DNA of 55,646 nt. It comes from an uncultured beta proteobacterium. Its GTDB lineage: Bacteria > Pseudomonadota > Gammaproteobacteria > Burkholderiales > SG8-39. Under the pieces are notes generated by a model. The model did no database searches. It worked only from the letters and a program-made list of their open reading frames with translations, and was not told where the DNA came from. The position numbers and the translations under genes are program-made. The stretch is taken from positions 1-55,646 of the forward strand of contig CAIYPG010000145.1 in NCBI GenBank assembly GCA_903928055.1. The letters run 5' to 3'. Shown here piece after piece: positions 17,500 to 27,276 of this stretch. Numbering within the stretch: the first letter of the stretch is position 1; every line of letters begins with the position of its first letter.

Positions 17500-17755
17500 G
17501 GCCGAAATCGTCAACAAGCTCGGGCTGCATGCGCGCGCCTCGGCAAAACTCACGCAGACGGCGGGACGCTTTGCTGCGGAAGTATGGCTGTCGCGCAGCG
17601 GCCGCAAGGTCAATGCCAAGAGCATCATGGGTGTCATGATGCTCGCCGCCGGAAAAGGCACGCGCATCACCGTGGAGACCAGCGGCGATGACGCAGAACC
17701 CGCACTGGCCGCCGTTCTCGCACTGATCGCCGACAAGTTCGGCGAGGGCGAATGA
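17486..17755 (+). CDS. ptsH: Phosphocarrier protein HPr
   Basis: 89 residues. His15 sits in KLGLHARASAKL, the site phosphorylated by EI. Ser46 is present in NAKSIMGVMML, the position used by HPr kinase in bacteria that have it; no hprK is in this window. It overlaps the EIIA gene and is 13 bp before ptsI. It passes phosphate from EI to EIIA. Confidence 0.95.
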   Translation: MPQAEAEIVNKLGLHARASAKLTQTAGRFAAEVWLSRSGRKVNAKSIMGVMMLAAGKGTRITVETSGDDAEPALAAVLALIADKFGEGE

Positions 17756-17768
17756 AAGCATCCCGGTA

Positions 17769-19523
17769 ATGAACGCCCCCGCCGAGAACCGGTTTGACGA
17801 TGCGAGCTTCACGCTGCATGGCGCAGGCGTGTCCGGCGGCATCGCCATCGGCTATGCGCACCTGGTGTCCTCGGCGCGCCTGGAAGTGGCGCATTACGAA
17901 GTCGCGCCGGGCGACATCGAGACCGAGATCCGCCGCTTCGAGGATGCCATCCGCCATGTGCGCGGCGAGCTGATCCAGATGCAGGCCGGCGTGGCCAACA
18001 GCGCGCCTGCCGAGATCGGTGCCTTCCTCAACGTCCACCGCATGATCCTCGACGACGCCCACCTGTCGCAGGTGCCGCGTGACCTGATCCGCTCGCGCCG
18101 CTGCAATGCCGAATGGGCGCTGGTCCAGCAGATGGATGCCCTGGTTGCACAATTCGAGGAAATCGAGGATGTCTACCTTCGCGAGCGCAAGAACGACATC
18201 GTCCAGGTCGTTGAACGCGTGCTCAAGGCCATGCTGGGCAGCGCCAATGCGCCCGTAGCACCGACGCATGAGGAAAACGTCATCGTCGTCGCGCATGACC
18301 TGTCGCCCGCCGACATGATGCTGTTCAAGCAGCACCAGTTTGCCGGATTCGTCACCGATCTGGGCGGGGTCACCTCGCACACTGCCATCGTCGCGCGCAG
18401 CCTGAACATTCCGGCCATCGTCGGCCTGCATCACGCCCGCGGCCTGGTGCGCGAGAACGAACTGCTGATCGTCGATGGCCGCGAAGGCGTGCTCATCGTC
18501 AATCCCAACGAGCAGATCCTGACCGAGTACCGGCTGCGCCAGGACGAACTGGAGATCGAGCGGCAGAAACTGCGGCGCCTGCGAACCACGCCCGCGAAAA
18601 CACTGGACGGTGCGGCGGTGGAACTGCACGCAAACATCGAGCTGCCTCAGGACATCGACGATGTGCGCGAAGCCGGCGCCACCGGCATCGGCCTGTTCCG
18701 CAGCGAGTTCCTGTTTCTCAACCGCAGCGACCTGCCGGGTGAGGACGAGCAGTTCGAGGCCTACCGCCAGGTGGCGCAGGCCATGGAAGGCAGGCCGGTC
18801 ACGATCCGCACCCTTGACCTTGGCGCGGACAAGAGCATCGAGACCAGCCACCAGCCCGGCCCCAATCCGGCGCTCGGCCTGCGCGCCATCCGTTTCTGCC
18901 TGGCCGAACCACTGATGTTCCTCACGCAGTTGCGCGCCATCCTGCGCGCCTCGACACACGGCAAGATCAGGCTGCTCATCCCGATGCTTGCGCACCAGCA
19001 CGAAATCGAGCAGACCTTCACCGCCATCGCCCAGGCCAAGGCCTCGCTCGATGAGCAGGGCATCCCCTATGACCAGGCCATTGAAGTCGGCGGCATGGTG
19101 GAAATTCCCGCAGCCGCGCTGGCCCTGGGCGTGTTCGTGCGCAAGCTGGATTTCCTCTCCATCGGCACCAACGACCTGATCCAGTACACGCTCGCCATCG
19201 ACCGCACCGACGACACGGTCTCGCACCTGTACGACCCCATGCACCCGGCAGTCCTGCAACTGGTGGCGAACACGATCCGCACCGCGAACCGTGCCGGCAA
19301 GCCGGTCGCCGTCTGCGGCGAAATGGCCGGCGACCTTGCTGCCACGCGTCTCCTGCTCGGCCTGGGGCTGCGCCAGTTCTCAATGCATCCTGCGCAACTG
19401 CTCGCCATCAAGCAGCAGGTTCTGCGCACCAACCTGCCTGAAGTGAAGGCCCTCGCCGCGCGCATCCTGCGTGCCGGCAATCCGGACAAGACCCGCACGC
19501 TGCTGGAAAAGCTGAACGCCTGA
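17769..19523 (+). CDS. ptsI: PTS enzyme I (phosphoenolpyruvate-protein phosphotransferase)
   Basis: 584 residues. It takes phosphate from PEP and gives it to HPr. The phosphohistidine is His204 in GGVTSHTAIVARS. The PEP-binding barrel has IGLFRSEFLFL, and the active-site Cys is about residue 516 in VCGEMAGD. There is an N-terminal HPr-binding helical region. It is last in the EIIA-ptsH-ptsI unit. Confidence 0.96.
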   Translation: MNAPAENRFDDASFTLHGAGVSGGIAIGYAHLVSSARLEVAHYEVAPGDIETEIRRFEDAIRHVRGELIQMQAGVANSAPAEIGAFLNVHRMILDDAHLSQVPRDLIRSRRCNAEWALVQQMDALVAQFEEIEDVYLRERKNDIVQVVERVLKAMLGSANAPVAPTHEENVIVVAHDLSPADMMLFKQHQFAGFVTDLGGVTSHTAIVARSLNIPAIVGLHHARGLVRENELLIVDGREGVLIVNPNEQILTEYRLRQDELEIERQKLRRLRTTPAKTLDGAAVELHANIELPQDIDDVREAGATGIGLFRSEFLFLNRSDLPGEDEQFEAYRQVAQAMEGRPVTIRTLDLGADKSIETSHQPGPNPALGLRAIRFCLAEPLMFLTQLRAILRASTHGKIRLLIPMLAHQHEIEQTFTAIAQAKASLDEQGIPYDQAIEVGGMVEIPAAALALGVFVRKLDFLSIGTNDLIQYTLAIDRTDDTVSHLYDPMHPAVLQLVANTIRTANRAGKPVAVCGEMAGDLAATRLLLGLGLRQFSMHPAQLLAIKQQVLRTNLPEVKALAARILRAGNPDKTRTLLEKLNA

Positions 19524-19561
19524 AGCACCGTTGGCGGCGGCACCCGGCACTGCGTACCGGT

Positions 19562-19590
19562 TTGACCCCCGCAGGCAAAGCCGGTAACCT
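19562..19590 (+). promoter_or_regulatory. Probable promoter of the metX leader
   Basis: TTGACC (19562-19567) and TAACCT (19585-19590) are 17 bp apart. Transcription would begin almost exactly at the first paired base of the riboswitch. Confidence 0.5.
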
Positions 19591-19594
19591 TCAC

Positions 19595-19680
19595 GTCGCG
19601 CCGATTTGATGATCAGCTTGCGGGCGCTGGAGGCCGACACCATTCACTGGACGGCATCTCCTAAATCCGGCTAAAGCGTG
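19595..19680 (+). promoter_or_regulatory. SAM-II-like riboswitch upstream of metX
   Basis: The SAM-II order of elements is present: stem GCGCC (19598-19602), GATTTGATGATCA, GCTTGCG, the closing strand GGCGC (19623-19627), then an inserted hairpin (GCC...GGC), CTAAA (19661-19665) and GCTAAAG (19670-19676). SAM-II RNAs form a pseudoknot around S-adenosylmethionine and turn off methionine genes. Position directly before metX agrees. A terminator-like hairpin follows. The long insert between P1 and the 3' strand is unlike the shortest SAM-II examples. Confidence 0.75.
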
Positions 19681-19682
19681 GG

Positions 19683-19720
19683 AAACCCGTTTAGCCGCAT
19701 TCACAGCTGAACGGGTTTTT
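19683..19720 (+). terminator. Terminator-like hairpin between SAM-II-like RNA and metX
   Basis: AAACCCGTT (19683-19691) pairs with AACGGGTTT (19710-19718) and is followed by further T bases, ending 18 bp before metX. It may be the expression platform of the riboswitch or a readthrough barrier. Confidence 0.7.
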
Positions 19721-19736
19721 GCATTTCAGGGCCTGC

Positions 19737-20884
<1,148 letters not shown>

Positions 20885-20888
<4 letters not shown>

Positions 20889-21493
20889 ACGCAAAAACCC
20901 CCATCACACTGTCCGGGCGTCCCGACTTCGAGGCCATCGCGGGCTGGGTAAAACCCGGTGCCAGCGTGCTCGACCTGGGCTGCGGTGACGGCCTGCTGCT
21001 CAAGGTCCTCCATCAACAGCGCAAGGCGCGCGGCTATGGCATCGAAATCGACGACGCCAATGTGCTGGCCTGCGTGCAGACCGGCGTGAATGTGATACAG
21101 AGCGACCTGGAACGCGGCCTGGCCGGCTTCGATGCCGGCTCGTTCGACTACGTCATCCTGTCGCAGACGCTGCAGGCCATGCGCCGCACCGAAGAAATCG
21201 TTTTGGAGATGCTGCGCGTCGGCCGCCAGGGCATCGTCACCTTCCCGAATTTCGGTTACTGGGGAAACCGCCTGCAGAACCTGGCCGGGCGCATGCCTGT
21301 TTCAAAGGACCTGCCCTATCAGTGGTACGACACGCCGAATGTGCACCTGTGCACGGTGAATGACTTCGAGGCCTTCTGCGCCTCGCACGGACTGCGCATC
21401 CTCGAGCGCATCGTGCTGCATGGTGGACGCCGCGTATCGCTGCTGCCGAACCTGCTCGGCAGCCTGGCGGTGTTCCGCTTCGAAAAGGCCTAG
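20885..21493 (+). CDS. metW: Methionine biosynthesis protein MetW
   Basis: 202 residues. A methyltransferase-fold protein found with MetX. The SAM-binding-type loop is [15 protein letters not shown], and [13 protein letters not shown] and [10 protein letters not shown] are typical MetW motifs. The start overlaps the metX stop as ATGA, so translation is coupled. MetW is needed for, or stimulates, MetX activity in several proteobacteria. Confidence 0.94.
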
Positions 21494-21506
21494 CGGCCGG
21501 ACAGCA

Positions 21507-22787
21507 TCAGGACGCAGGCGCCACGTGCGGGGCCGGCAGGGCCGAGGCGCGTTCCACCGCGGCGATGTTCGCGCGCATCACCCACACCAGTGCCAGTCCG
21601 GGCAATGCCGCAACAAAGGTGAGCACGAAAAAGCCCTCCCACCCCAGCGCCTGCACCATGCCCCCGGCCAGCGGCCCGAACAGGATGCGCCCCAGTGATG
21701 CCAGCGCGGACAGAAGTGCGTATTGCGTGGCGCTGAACGAGTGGTTGCACAGGGCCATGGCAAATGCAACGAAGGCCGCCGTGCCCATGCCGCTGGCGAG
21801 GTTCTCGAAGCCCACCGTGAAGATCAGCAGCGGATAGCTCTTGCCAGCCCATGCCAGCCAGGCAAAGGACAGGTTGGACACCGCCTGCAGCGCCCCGAAC
21901 ACCAGCAGCGCCCGCACCAGGCTCATGCGCGACAGCAGCACGCCACCGGCCAGCGCGCCGATCAGCAGCGATGCGAGGCCCAGCCCCTTGTTCACTGCAC
22001 CGACATCAAAGGGCGTGAAACCGACGCCGCGGATCAGGAACGCCGTGCTCAGGGTTCCGGCCAGCGCATCGCCGAACTTGTACAGCATCACCAGCGCCAG
22101 CAGGGCCAGCGCGCCCGGGCGTGCAATCAGATCGCACAGCGGTCTGACCACCGCCTCGCGCAGGGTGCGCGGCACAATGCCTGGAACTTCCGGCACCGGC
22201 GCACGCCAGGCGGTCACCATGCCCACACCCATCAGCGCCGCCATCAGGAAATAGGTCGTGCGCCAGCCGATTTCATCCACCAGCATCAGCGCCAGTGCGC
22301 CAGAGGCCAGCATCGCCATGCGATAGCCGAACACACCCACCGCCGCCCCCATGCCACGCTCCGCAGGGCGCAACACATCGGTGCGGTAGGCATCGATGAC
22401 CACGTCCTGGGAGGCCGAAAAGAACGCCACCCAAAGTGCCGCGCAGCCGAGCACCCAGAGCGAATCCGATGGCGATGACATGCCCATGGCGAGGATGCCC
22501 AGCATCAGAGCCACCTGGGCCAGCAATATCCAGCCGCGCCGGCGATCCAGCAGCGGCGGCACAAAACGGTCCATCAGCGGTGACCACAGGAATTTCAGGG
22601 CATAGGGCATGCCGATCCAGGAGAACCACGCAATGGTGACAATGTCCACCTGCGACACCGTCAACCAGGCCTGCAGCGTGCCGCCGGTCAGGGCCAGCGG
22701 CAAACCCGAGGAAAAGCCCAGCAGCAGCACCGCAGCAAGGCGCGGGCTTCGGAATGCCTCAAGATAGGGCGATGCGGGCAATGGCAT
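21507..22787 (-). CDS. ampG: AmpG-type muropeptide permease (MFS)
   Basis: 426 residues with about 12 hydrophobic segments. The N-terminus LLLGFSSGLPLALTGGTLQAWL, FLWSPLMDRF and SASQDVVIDAYRTD are AmpG signatures. It imports anhydromuropeptides from the periplasm for cell-wall recycling. It is convergent with metW (13 bp between stops) and stands alone. Confidence 0.92.
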   Translation of the reverse strand: MPLPASPYLEAFRSPRLAAVLLLGFSSGLPLALTGGTLQAWLTVSQVDIVTIAWFSWIGMPYALKFLWSPLMDRFVPPLLDRRRGWILLAQVALMLGILAMGMSSPSDSLWVLGCAALWVAFFSASQDVVIDAYRTDVLRPAERGMGAAVGVFGYRMAMLASGALALMLVDEIGWRTTYFLMAALMGVGMVTAWRAPVPEVPGIVPRTLREAVVRPLCDLIARPGALALLALVMLYKFGDALAGTLSTAFLIRGVGFTPFDVGAVNKGLGLASLLIGALAGGVLLSRMSLVRALLVFGALQAVSNLSFAWLAWAGKSYPLLIFTVGFENLASGMGTAAFVAFAMALCNHSFSATQYALLSALASLGRILFGPLAGGMVQALGWEGFFVLTFVAALPGLALVWVMRANIAAVERASALPAPHVAPAS

Positions 22788-22853
22788 CGGCGGATTTTAC
22801 CGGCTGGAAGTGGCAGGCACGCGCATTTCTCCCGGAACGCCCCGTCCATTTGG

Positions 22854-22867
22854 TTGATCTGCCTCAA
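22854..22867 (+). promoter_or_regulatory. FNR-like half-conserved site before the DUF883 cluster
   Basis: TTGATCTGCCTCAA matches the FNR consensus TTGATnnnnATCAA except for one base. It lies 112 bp before the DUF883 gene. I see no clear -10 at the expected distance, so regulation is uncertain. Confidence 0.35.
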
Positions 22868-22978
22868 GAAAGCCGTTACGCTTTGGCAGAACATCGCCAT
22901 CATGGCACCGGGAATGCATTACCCTGTTCCCTCCTCCTGAATTCAAGCCCTTCCACTTCCTGTTTGCGAGGTTCTGAC

Positions 22979-23287
22979 ATGAGCTCCACCGAAGTTACCA
23001 AAGACAAACTTGCCGCCGATCTGAAGGTCGTCATCGAAGACGCTGAAGAACTGCTCAAGGCCACGGCATCCCAGGCCGGCGAAAAAGTCGCCGCCGCCCG
23101 ACTCAAGATCCAGGACAGCCTGGACGTTGCCAAGGGCAAGCTTGCCCGCCTCGGCGGCGCCGGCGTGGAAAAGGCCAAAGAGGCCGCTGCCGCAACCGAC
23201 GACTTCGTGCACGAGCACCCCTGGAAGGCCGTCGGCATCGGCGCAGCGGTCGGCGTGATCGTCGGCATGCTGATCAGCCGCCGTTAA
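22979..23287 (+). CDS. DUF883 (ElaB/YqjD-type) membrane-tethered protein
   Basis: 102 residues. A long amphipathic helix (DLKVVIEDAEELLKATASQA and on) is followed by HEHPWKAVGIGAAVGVIVGMLISRR, the conserved C-terminal anchor of the YqjD/ElaB/YgaM family. These are inner-membrane proteins reported to bind ribosomes in stationary phase. It begins a four-gene same-strand run resembling the enteric yqjD-yqjE-yqjK arrangement. Confidence 0.88.
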   Translation: MSSTEVTKDKLAADLKVVIEDAEELLKATASQAGEKVAAARLKIQDSLDVAKGKLARLGGAGVEKAKEAAAATDDFVHEHPWKAVGIGAAVGVIVGMLISRR

Positions 23288-23299
23288 AGCGGGAACTGC

Positions 23300-23683
23300 A
23301 TGAGTGAAGAAGCAGGCCGCGCAGGCGGCCTGCTGAGTTCCCTGCGCCAGATGACTTCGACCCTGATCGAGGTCGTCTATACGCGCGTCGAACTGTTCGC
23401 CGTTGAGCTTGACGAAGAGCGCCGCCGCATCGCCCGGGCACTGTGGTTGGCGGCAGTGGGCGCGTTCTGCCTCAGCCTGGGCATCCTGCTCGCGGTGCTG
23501 TTTCTCGTGGTGCTGTTCTGGGACGATCATCGATTGCTGGTGCTGGGCATCCTCGCCTTCGGCTTCCTTGGCGCGGGCATTGCCGCGATGCTTGCCTTCC
23601 GCGCCCGGCTTGCGGCACGTGGCCGGCTGTTCAGCCAGACACTGGAAGAACTCCGCCGCGATCGCGACCGGTTGGAACCGTGA
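23300..23683 (+). CDS. YqjE-like (phage-holin-family) membrane protein
   Basis: 127 residues. It begins with an amphipathic segment (LLSSLRQMTSTLIEVVYTRVELFAVELDEERRRI) and then has two transmembrane helices, at about 48-70 and 75-97. This arrangement is the YqjE/phage-holin-3-type family, a common partner of DUF883. It is 12 bp after DUF883, and its stop overlaps the next GTG. Confidence 0.82.
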   Translation: MSEEAGRAGGLLSSLRQMTSTLIEVVYTRVELFAVELDEERRRIARALWLAAVGAFCLSLGILLAVLFLVVLFWDDHRLLVLGILAFGFLGAGIAAMLAFRARLAARGRLFSQTLEELRRDRDRLEP

Positions 23684-23991
23684 GCAATCGCGACGACATC
23701 CCGGCGCACAAGGCGCGGCTGGCCGAACGCATTGCCGCCCAGCGCATTCGACTGGCCGGACAGGTCCATGACCTGCAGCCGCTGTTCTCGCTGGCAGACA
23801 GGGGCATCGCCGTCGTCAAGACGCTGCGCGCACATCCCGGGTGGACTGCCCTCGCCTTCGGTATCGTTCTTGCTTTGAAACCCGGACGGATGCTGCGCTG
23901 GTTACGTCGTGGCGCCATTGCATGGCGCACGTGGCGCTGGGCGAGGGGCGCCATATCGCAATACCTTCAATCAAGACAGAGTCATGTTTAA
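23680..23991 (+). CDS. YqjK-like small basic protein
   Basis: 103 residues from a GTG at 23680 that overlaps the YqjE-like stop. The N-terminal helix is RLAERIAAQRIRLAGQVHDLQPL; a short hydrophobic region (about 55-67) and a very basic Trp/Arg-rich C-terminus follow. Position and pattern match YqjK, the third member of the yqjDEK set. The function is unknown. Its end overlaps the next gene by 8 bp. Confidence 0.7.
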   Translation: MSNRDDIPAHKARLAERIAAQRIRLAGQVHDLQPLFSLADRGIAVVKTLRAHPGWTALAFGIVLALKPGRMLRWLRRGAIAWRTWRWARGAISQYLQSRQSHV

Positions 23992-24262
23992 ACAGTTTTT
24001 CGTCCTGATGGACCGCGAAAAAAAATATCTGGTCACCGAAATGAGCCAGGTGCGGGGACTAATGCCCCTGCTGATGAAACGACGCAACAAGCAGCGCTGG
24101 TCACCCGAGGACCGGCGTGAACTGACCGCGCATCTGCACCGCCTGAAGCGCGTCAGCCCGTATATTGCCGTGGTCGTCCTGCCAGGCGGGCTGGCCATGC
24201 TGCCGGCGCTGGCCTGGTGGCTGGATCGCAGGCGCGGCAACCGCACGCTGACTGCGCATTAG
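23984..24262 (+). CDS. Small membrane protein, LETM1-domain-like tail
   Basis: 92 residues beginning MFKQFFVLMDREKKYLV. A charged helical middle part (MKRRNKQRWSPEDRRELTAHLHRLKRV) leads to a hydrophobic segment VVVLPGGLAMLPALAWWLDRRR. That resembles the short end of LETM1-like proteins, but the similarity is visual only. It overlaps the YqjK-like gene and is probably in the same operon. Confidence 0.6.
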   Translation: MFKQFFVLMDREKKYLVTEMSQVRGLMPLLMKRRNKQRWSPEDRRELTAHLHRLKRVSPYIAVVVLPGGLAMLPALAWWLDRRRGNRTLTAH

Positions 24263-24310
24263 CACCGCAGCAGCGGCCGCATGTCCGCCCGCGCATGGCG
24301 GCCCCCGTCA

Positions 24311-24403
24311 TCAAACTCGCTGCTGGCTGGCCAGCCAATTGTCGAAATCCTTGGCACGGGCCGAGCGTACCTCGTTGAGGTTGGCAGTGATAATGCGTAA
24401 CAT
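24311..24403 (-). pseudogene. xthA: N-terminal stub of exodeoxyribonuclease III
   Basis: From ATG at 24403 on the minus strand, 30 codons read MLRIITANLNEVRSARAKDF and on to a stop at 24311-24313. The first 28 residues match the start of ExoIII (MLRIITANLNGIRSAAxKGF type). The gene is divergent from pyrE, its usual place in betaproteobacteria. No further ExoIII sequence follows in any frame, so the rest of the gene has been lost here. An active copy may lie elsewhere. Confidence 0.75.
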
Positions 24404-24438
24404 CTGCGGCGTTGCCTATCCAGCCCGGTTTCCATTCC

Positions 24439-25131
24439 ATGCCCACCCTTTCCCCGACAGCCACGACAGGCGATTTCCGACGCGAGTTCATCGCATTCTG
24501 CGTGAAACAGGGTGTACTGAAATTCGGCAGCTTCGTCACCAAGTCCGGGCGCAACACGCCGTATTTCTTCAATGCCGGCCTGTTCAACACCGGCGCGGCC
24601 CTCGACAGCCTGGCGCAGTTCTACGCAAAAGCCATCCTCGCTTCGGACGTCGGATTCGACATGCTGTTCGGGCCGGCCTACAAGGGCATCGTGCTCGCCT
24701 CGGCGGTGGCCGTGGCCCTGTCGCGCGGCGTCGACGGCAAACCCGGACGCAACGTTCCCTTTGCCTACAACCGCAAGGAAGCCAAGGACCATGGCGAAGG
24801 CGGCAGCATCGTCGGCGCGCCCCTGGCCGGCCGCGTGCTGATCGTGGATGACGTCATGACCGCCGGTACGGCGGTGCGCGAATCGGTGGACATCATTCGT
24901 GCCGCAGGCGCGGTGCCAGCCGCGGTTGCAGTGTCCATCGACCGCATGGAGCGCGGCGCCGGGGAACTGTCGGCGGTTCAGGAAGTCGGGAAACAATATG
25001 GCATGCCGGTCATACCCATCGCCAATCTGGATGACCTGCTGGGCTTTCTGGAGCACGCTCCGGAATTGCGGCAGAATATCCAGGCCATCAATGCCTACCG
25101 CGAACGATATGGGGTCACCAATCATGTTTAA
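24439..25131 (+). CDS. pyrE: Orotate phosphoribosyltransferase
   Basis: 230 residues. It couples orotate to PRPP in pyrimidine synthesis. The PRPP-binding motif is VLIVDDVMTAGTAVRES. The N-terminal KFGSFVTKSGRNTPYFFNAGLF and FGPAYKGI are standard PyrE features. The ATG at 24439 is preferred over an upstream TTG. The last 8 bp overlap the DUF4124 gene. Confidence 0.96.
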   Translation: MPTLSPTATTGDFRREFIAFCVKQGVLKFGSFVTKSGRNTPYFFNAGLFNTGAALDSLAQFYAKAILASDVGFDMLFGPAYKGIVLASAVAVALSRGVDGKPGRNVPFAYNRKEAKDHGEGGSIVGAPLAGRVLIVDDVMTAGTAVRESVDIIRAAGAVPAAVAVSIDRMERGAGELSAVQEVGKQYGMPVIPIANLDDLLGFLEHAPELRQNIQAINAYRERYGVTNHV

Positions 25132-25741
25132 GCCGCTTTCACTGGGATTCCTGCTGCTGTGCGTTGCCGCGGGCCCCGCCCAGGCGCAACGCATCTACAA
25201 ATGCACCGATGCCAAGGGCCGCGTGTACATCACCCAGACGCCGCCGCCCGAATGCCTCGGCCGCCCCACGGATGTGCTGGACAGGAAGGGCTCGGTCATC
25301 CAGCACGACGAGGGGCAACTCAGCGAAGCCGAACAGGCGAGGCGCGCCGCAGAAGCCAAGAAGAAGGCCGACGAAGCCGCCGCCGCCAAGGAAGAACGCC
25401 GCAAGGCCACTGCGCTGCTCAACACCTATTCGAGCGAAAAGGATGTCGACGATGCCCGTGCCAGGGCAATCAAGGAAAACGAGACGGCGATCAGGGATGC
25501 GGAAAAGAAGGTGGGCGATGCGTTGAAGCGCCAGAAGGAACTGGATGGCGAGAAGGAGTTCTACGCGAAGAAGACGCTGCCGGCCAAGCTGCAGCAGGAC
25601 ATCAAGGCCAATGAATATGACCTGAAGAGCCAGCAGGAGCTGCTCGAGTCCAAGAAAAAACAGGTCATCGCGATCAACGCCAAGTACGACGAAGACAAGA
25701 AACGCTACGTCGACCTGACACGGAACGTGCAGAAGCACTGA
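25124..25741 (+). CDS. DUF4124-domain periplasmic protein with coiled coil
   Basis: 205 residues with a signal peptide ending near AQAQ|RIYKC. The N-terminal DUF4124 part reads RIYKCTDAKGRVYITQTPPPEC. From about residue 65 the protein is a long charged helix (Glu/Lys/Ala rich), a likely coiled coil with heptads. It overlaps pyrE by 8 bp, so it is probably translated with it; the functional link is unknown. Confidence 0.82.
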   Translation: MFKPLSLGFLLLCVAAGPAQAQRIYKCTDAKGRVYITQTPPPECLGRPTDVLDRKGSVIQHDEGQLSEAEQARRAAEAKKKADEAAAAKEERRKATALLNTYSSEKDVDDARARAIKENETAIRDAEKKVGDALKRQKELDGEKEFYAKKTLPAKLQQDIKANEYDLKSQQELLESKKKQVIAINAKYDEDKKRYVDLTRNVQKH

Positions 25742-25787
25742 ACCGGCTTTCAAGCACCCGCGTTTGAGTACGCGCAGGCAGCCCCGA

Positions 25788-25815
25788 CGTCATTCCCGCG
25801 CAAGCGGGAATGACG
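25788..25815. repeat. Short palindrome of the ATTCCC...GGGAAT type
   Basis: A perfect 12-bp stem CGTCATTCCCGC/GCGGGAATGACG with loop GCAA lies between the convergent DUF4124 and gatB genes. It resembles the half-element found twice at 53465-53540. It may also end transcription or protect 3' ends. Confidence 0.85.
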
Positions 25816-25816
25816 G

Positions 25817-27274
25817 CTAAAGCTGGGACAGCTTGCGCTTCAGGATCTCGTTGACCTGCGCCGGGTTGGCCTTGCCCTTGCTCGCCTTCATCACCTGCCC
25901 GACGAGCGCATTGAAGGCCTTGTCCTTGCCGGCGCGGAACTCCTCCACCGACTTCGCATTTGCCGCCAGCACCTGATCGACGATTTTCTCGATCTCGCCG
26001 GAGTCGGAGAGCTGCTTCAGGCCGCGCTTTTCGATGATGGCATCGGGCTCACCTTCACCCACCCACACAGCATCGATAACTTCTCTAGCCATATTTCCAG
26101 ACAAAGTTCCATCCGCCACCTTGCCGCTGAGGAAACGCAATTGCTCAGGAGAAACTTTGCTTTGTGAGAAATTTAACCCGTCAGCATTCAACTTTGCACT
26201 AAGTATTCCGGAAATCCAGTTGGACAAATCAGGTATTTCCTTTGGCGGGGTTTCGGTAAAAGTGGACAACGCAAACTTAGCAGTCTCAATGCTTGAGACA
26301 TGATGCTCCGCCTGAGCACGTGAAAGACCAAATTCAATAAACTTGTTTCGTACCATTTCAGGCAGCGCCGGCATGGTGGATTTGATCTCGTCAATCCATG
26401 CGTCTGAAACTACCAGCGGCAACAGATCCGGATCGGGGAAGTAGCGGTAATCGTGCGCATCCTCCTTGGAGCGCATGCTGCGCGTCTCGCCGGTATCCGG
26501 GTCGAACAGCACCGTGGCCTGCTTCACCGTGCCGCCATCCTCAATCGTCTCGATCTGCCAGCGCGCCTCGTACTCGATTGCCTGCTGCAGGAAACGGAAG
26601 GAATTGAGGTTCTTGATTTCACGCCGCGTGCCCAGCGGCCCGCCCGGCCGGCGCACCGACACGTTCGCGTCGCAACGGAACGAACCTTCCTGCATGTTGC
26701 CGTCGCAGATGCCGATCCAGGTCACCAGGCCATGCAGCGCCTTGGCATAAGCCACCGCCTCCCCGGCCGAGCGCATGTCCGGCTCGGACACGATCTCCAG
26801 CAGCGGCGTGCCGGCACGATTCAGGTCGATGCCGCTCATGCCCTGGAAATCCTCGTGCAGCGACTTGCCCGCATCCTCTTCGAGATGGGCGCGCGTCAGC
26901 TTGACCGTGATCTCACCGCGCGTGGGCGACAGGATCGTCACGCCGCCGCCCTTCACGATCGGCAGGTCGAGCTGGCTGATCTGGTAACCCTTGGGCAGGT
27001 CCGGATAGAAGTAGTTCTTGCGCGCAAACACCGAGCGCCGGTTGATGTTGTCGCTGCTCCCTCCGTTTACGGCCAGGCCGAAACGGATGGCGCGCTCCAC
27101 CGCGCCGCGATTGGCCACCGGCAGCACACCCGGCAGCGCGATGTCCACGGCACTTGCCTGGGTATTCGGCGCAGCGCCAAATGCAGTCGAAGATCCGGAG
27201 AACATCTTCGACACCGTGGAGAGCTGCGCATGCGTCTCCAGCCCGATGACGATTTCCCAGCTTGGATTGACCAT
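25817..27274 (-). CDS. gatB: Asp/Glu-tRNA amidotransferase subunit B
   Basis: 485 residues. GatB activates mischarged Glu-tRNA-Gln or Asp-tRNA-Asn for amidation with ammonia from GatA. Motifs are [27 protein letters not shown] positions and the C-terminal YqeY-like tail ending LKRKLSQL. The ATG at 27274 is 2 bp from the gatA stop. The stretch 26080-26400 (about residues 290-400) is clearly AT-richer, with unlike codon choice, although the protein reads through normally. This suggests segmental recombination. Confidence 0.95.
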   Translation of the reverse strand: MVNPSWEIVIGLETHAQLSTVSKMFSGSSTAFGAAPNTQASAVDIALPGVLPVANRGAVERAIRFGLAVNGGSSDNINRRSVFARKNYFYPDLPKGYQISQLDLPIVKGGGVTILSPTRGEITVKLTRAHLEEDAGKSLHEDFQGMSGIDLNRAGTPLLEIVSEPDMRSAGEAVAYAKALHGLVTWIGICDGNMQEGSFRCDANVSVRRPGGPLGTRREIKNLNSFRFLQQAIEYEARWQIETIEDGGTVKQATVLFDPDTGETRSMRSKEDAHDYRYFPDPDLLPLVVSDAWIDEIKSTMPALPEMVRNKFIEFGLSRAQAEHHVSSIETAKFALSTFTETPPKEIPDLSNWISGILSAKLNADGLNFSQSKVSPEQLRFLSGKVADGTLSGNMAREVIDAVWVGEGEPDAIIEKRGLKQLSDSGEIEKIVDQVLAANAKSVEEFRAGKDKAFNALVGQVMKASKGKANPAQVNEILKRKLSQL

Positions 27275-27276
27275 GG

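Noticed and set aside
24311..24403. xthA stub as a fourth duplicated gene start
   Set aside because: No second copy of the start follows downstream on the minus strand, so gene truncation is the simpler reading.
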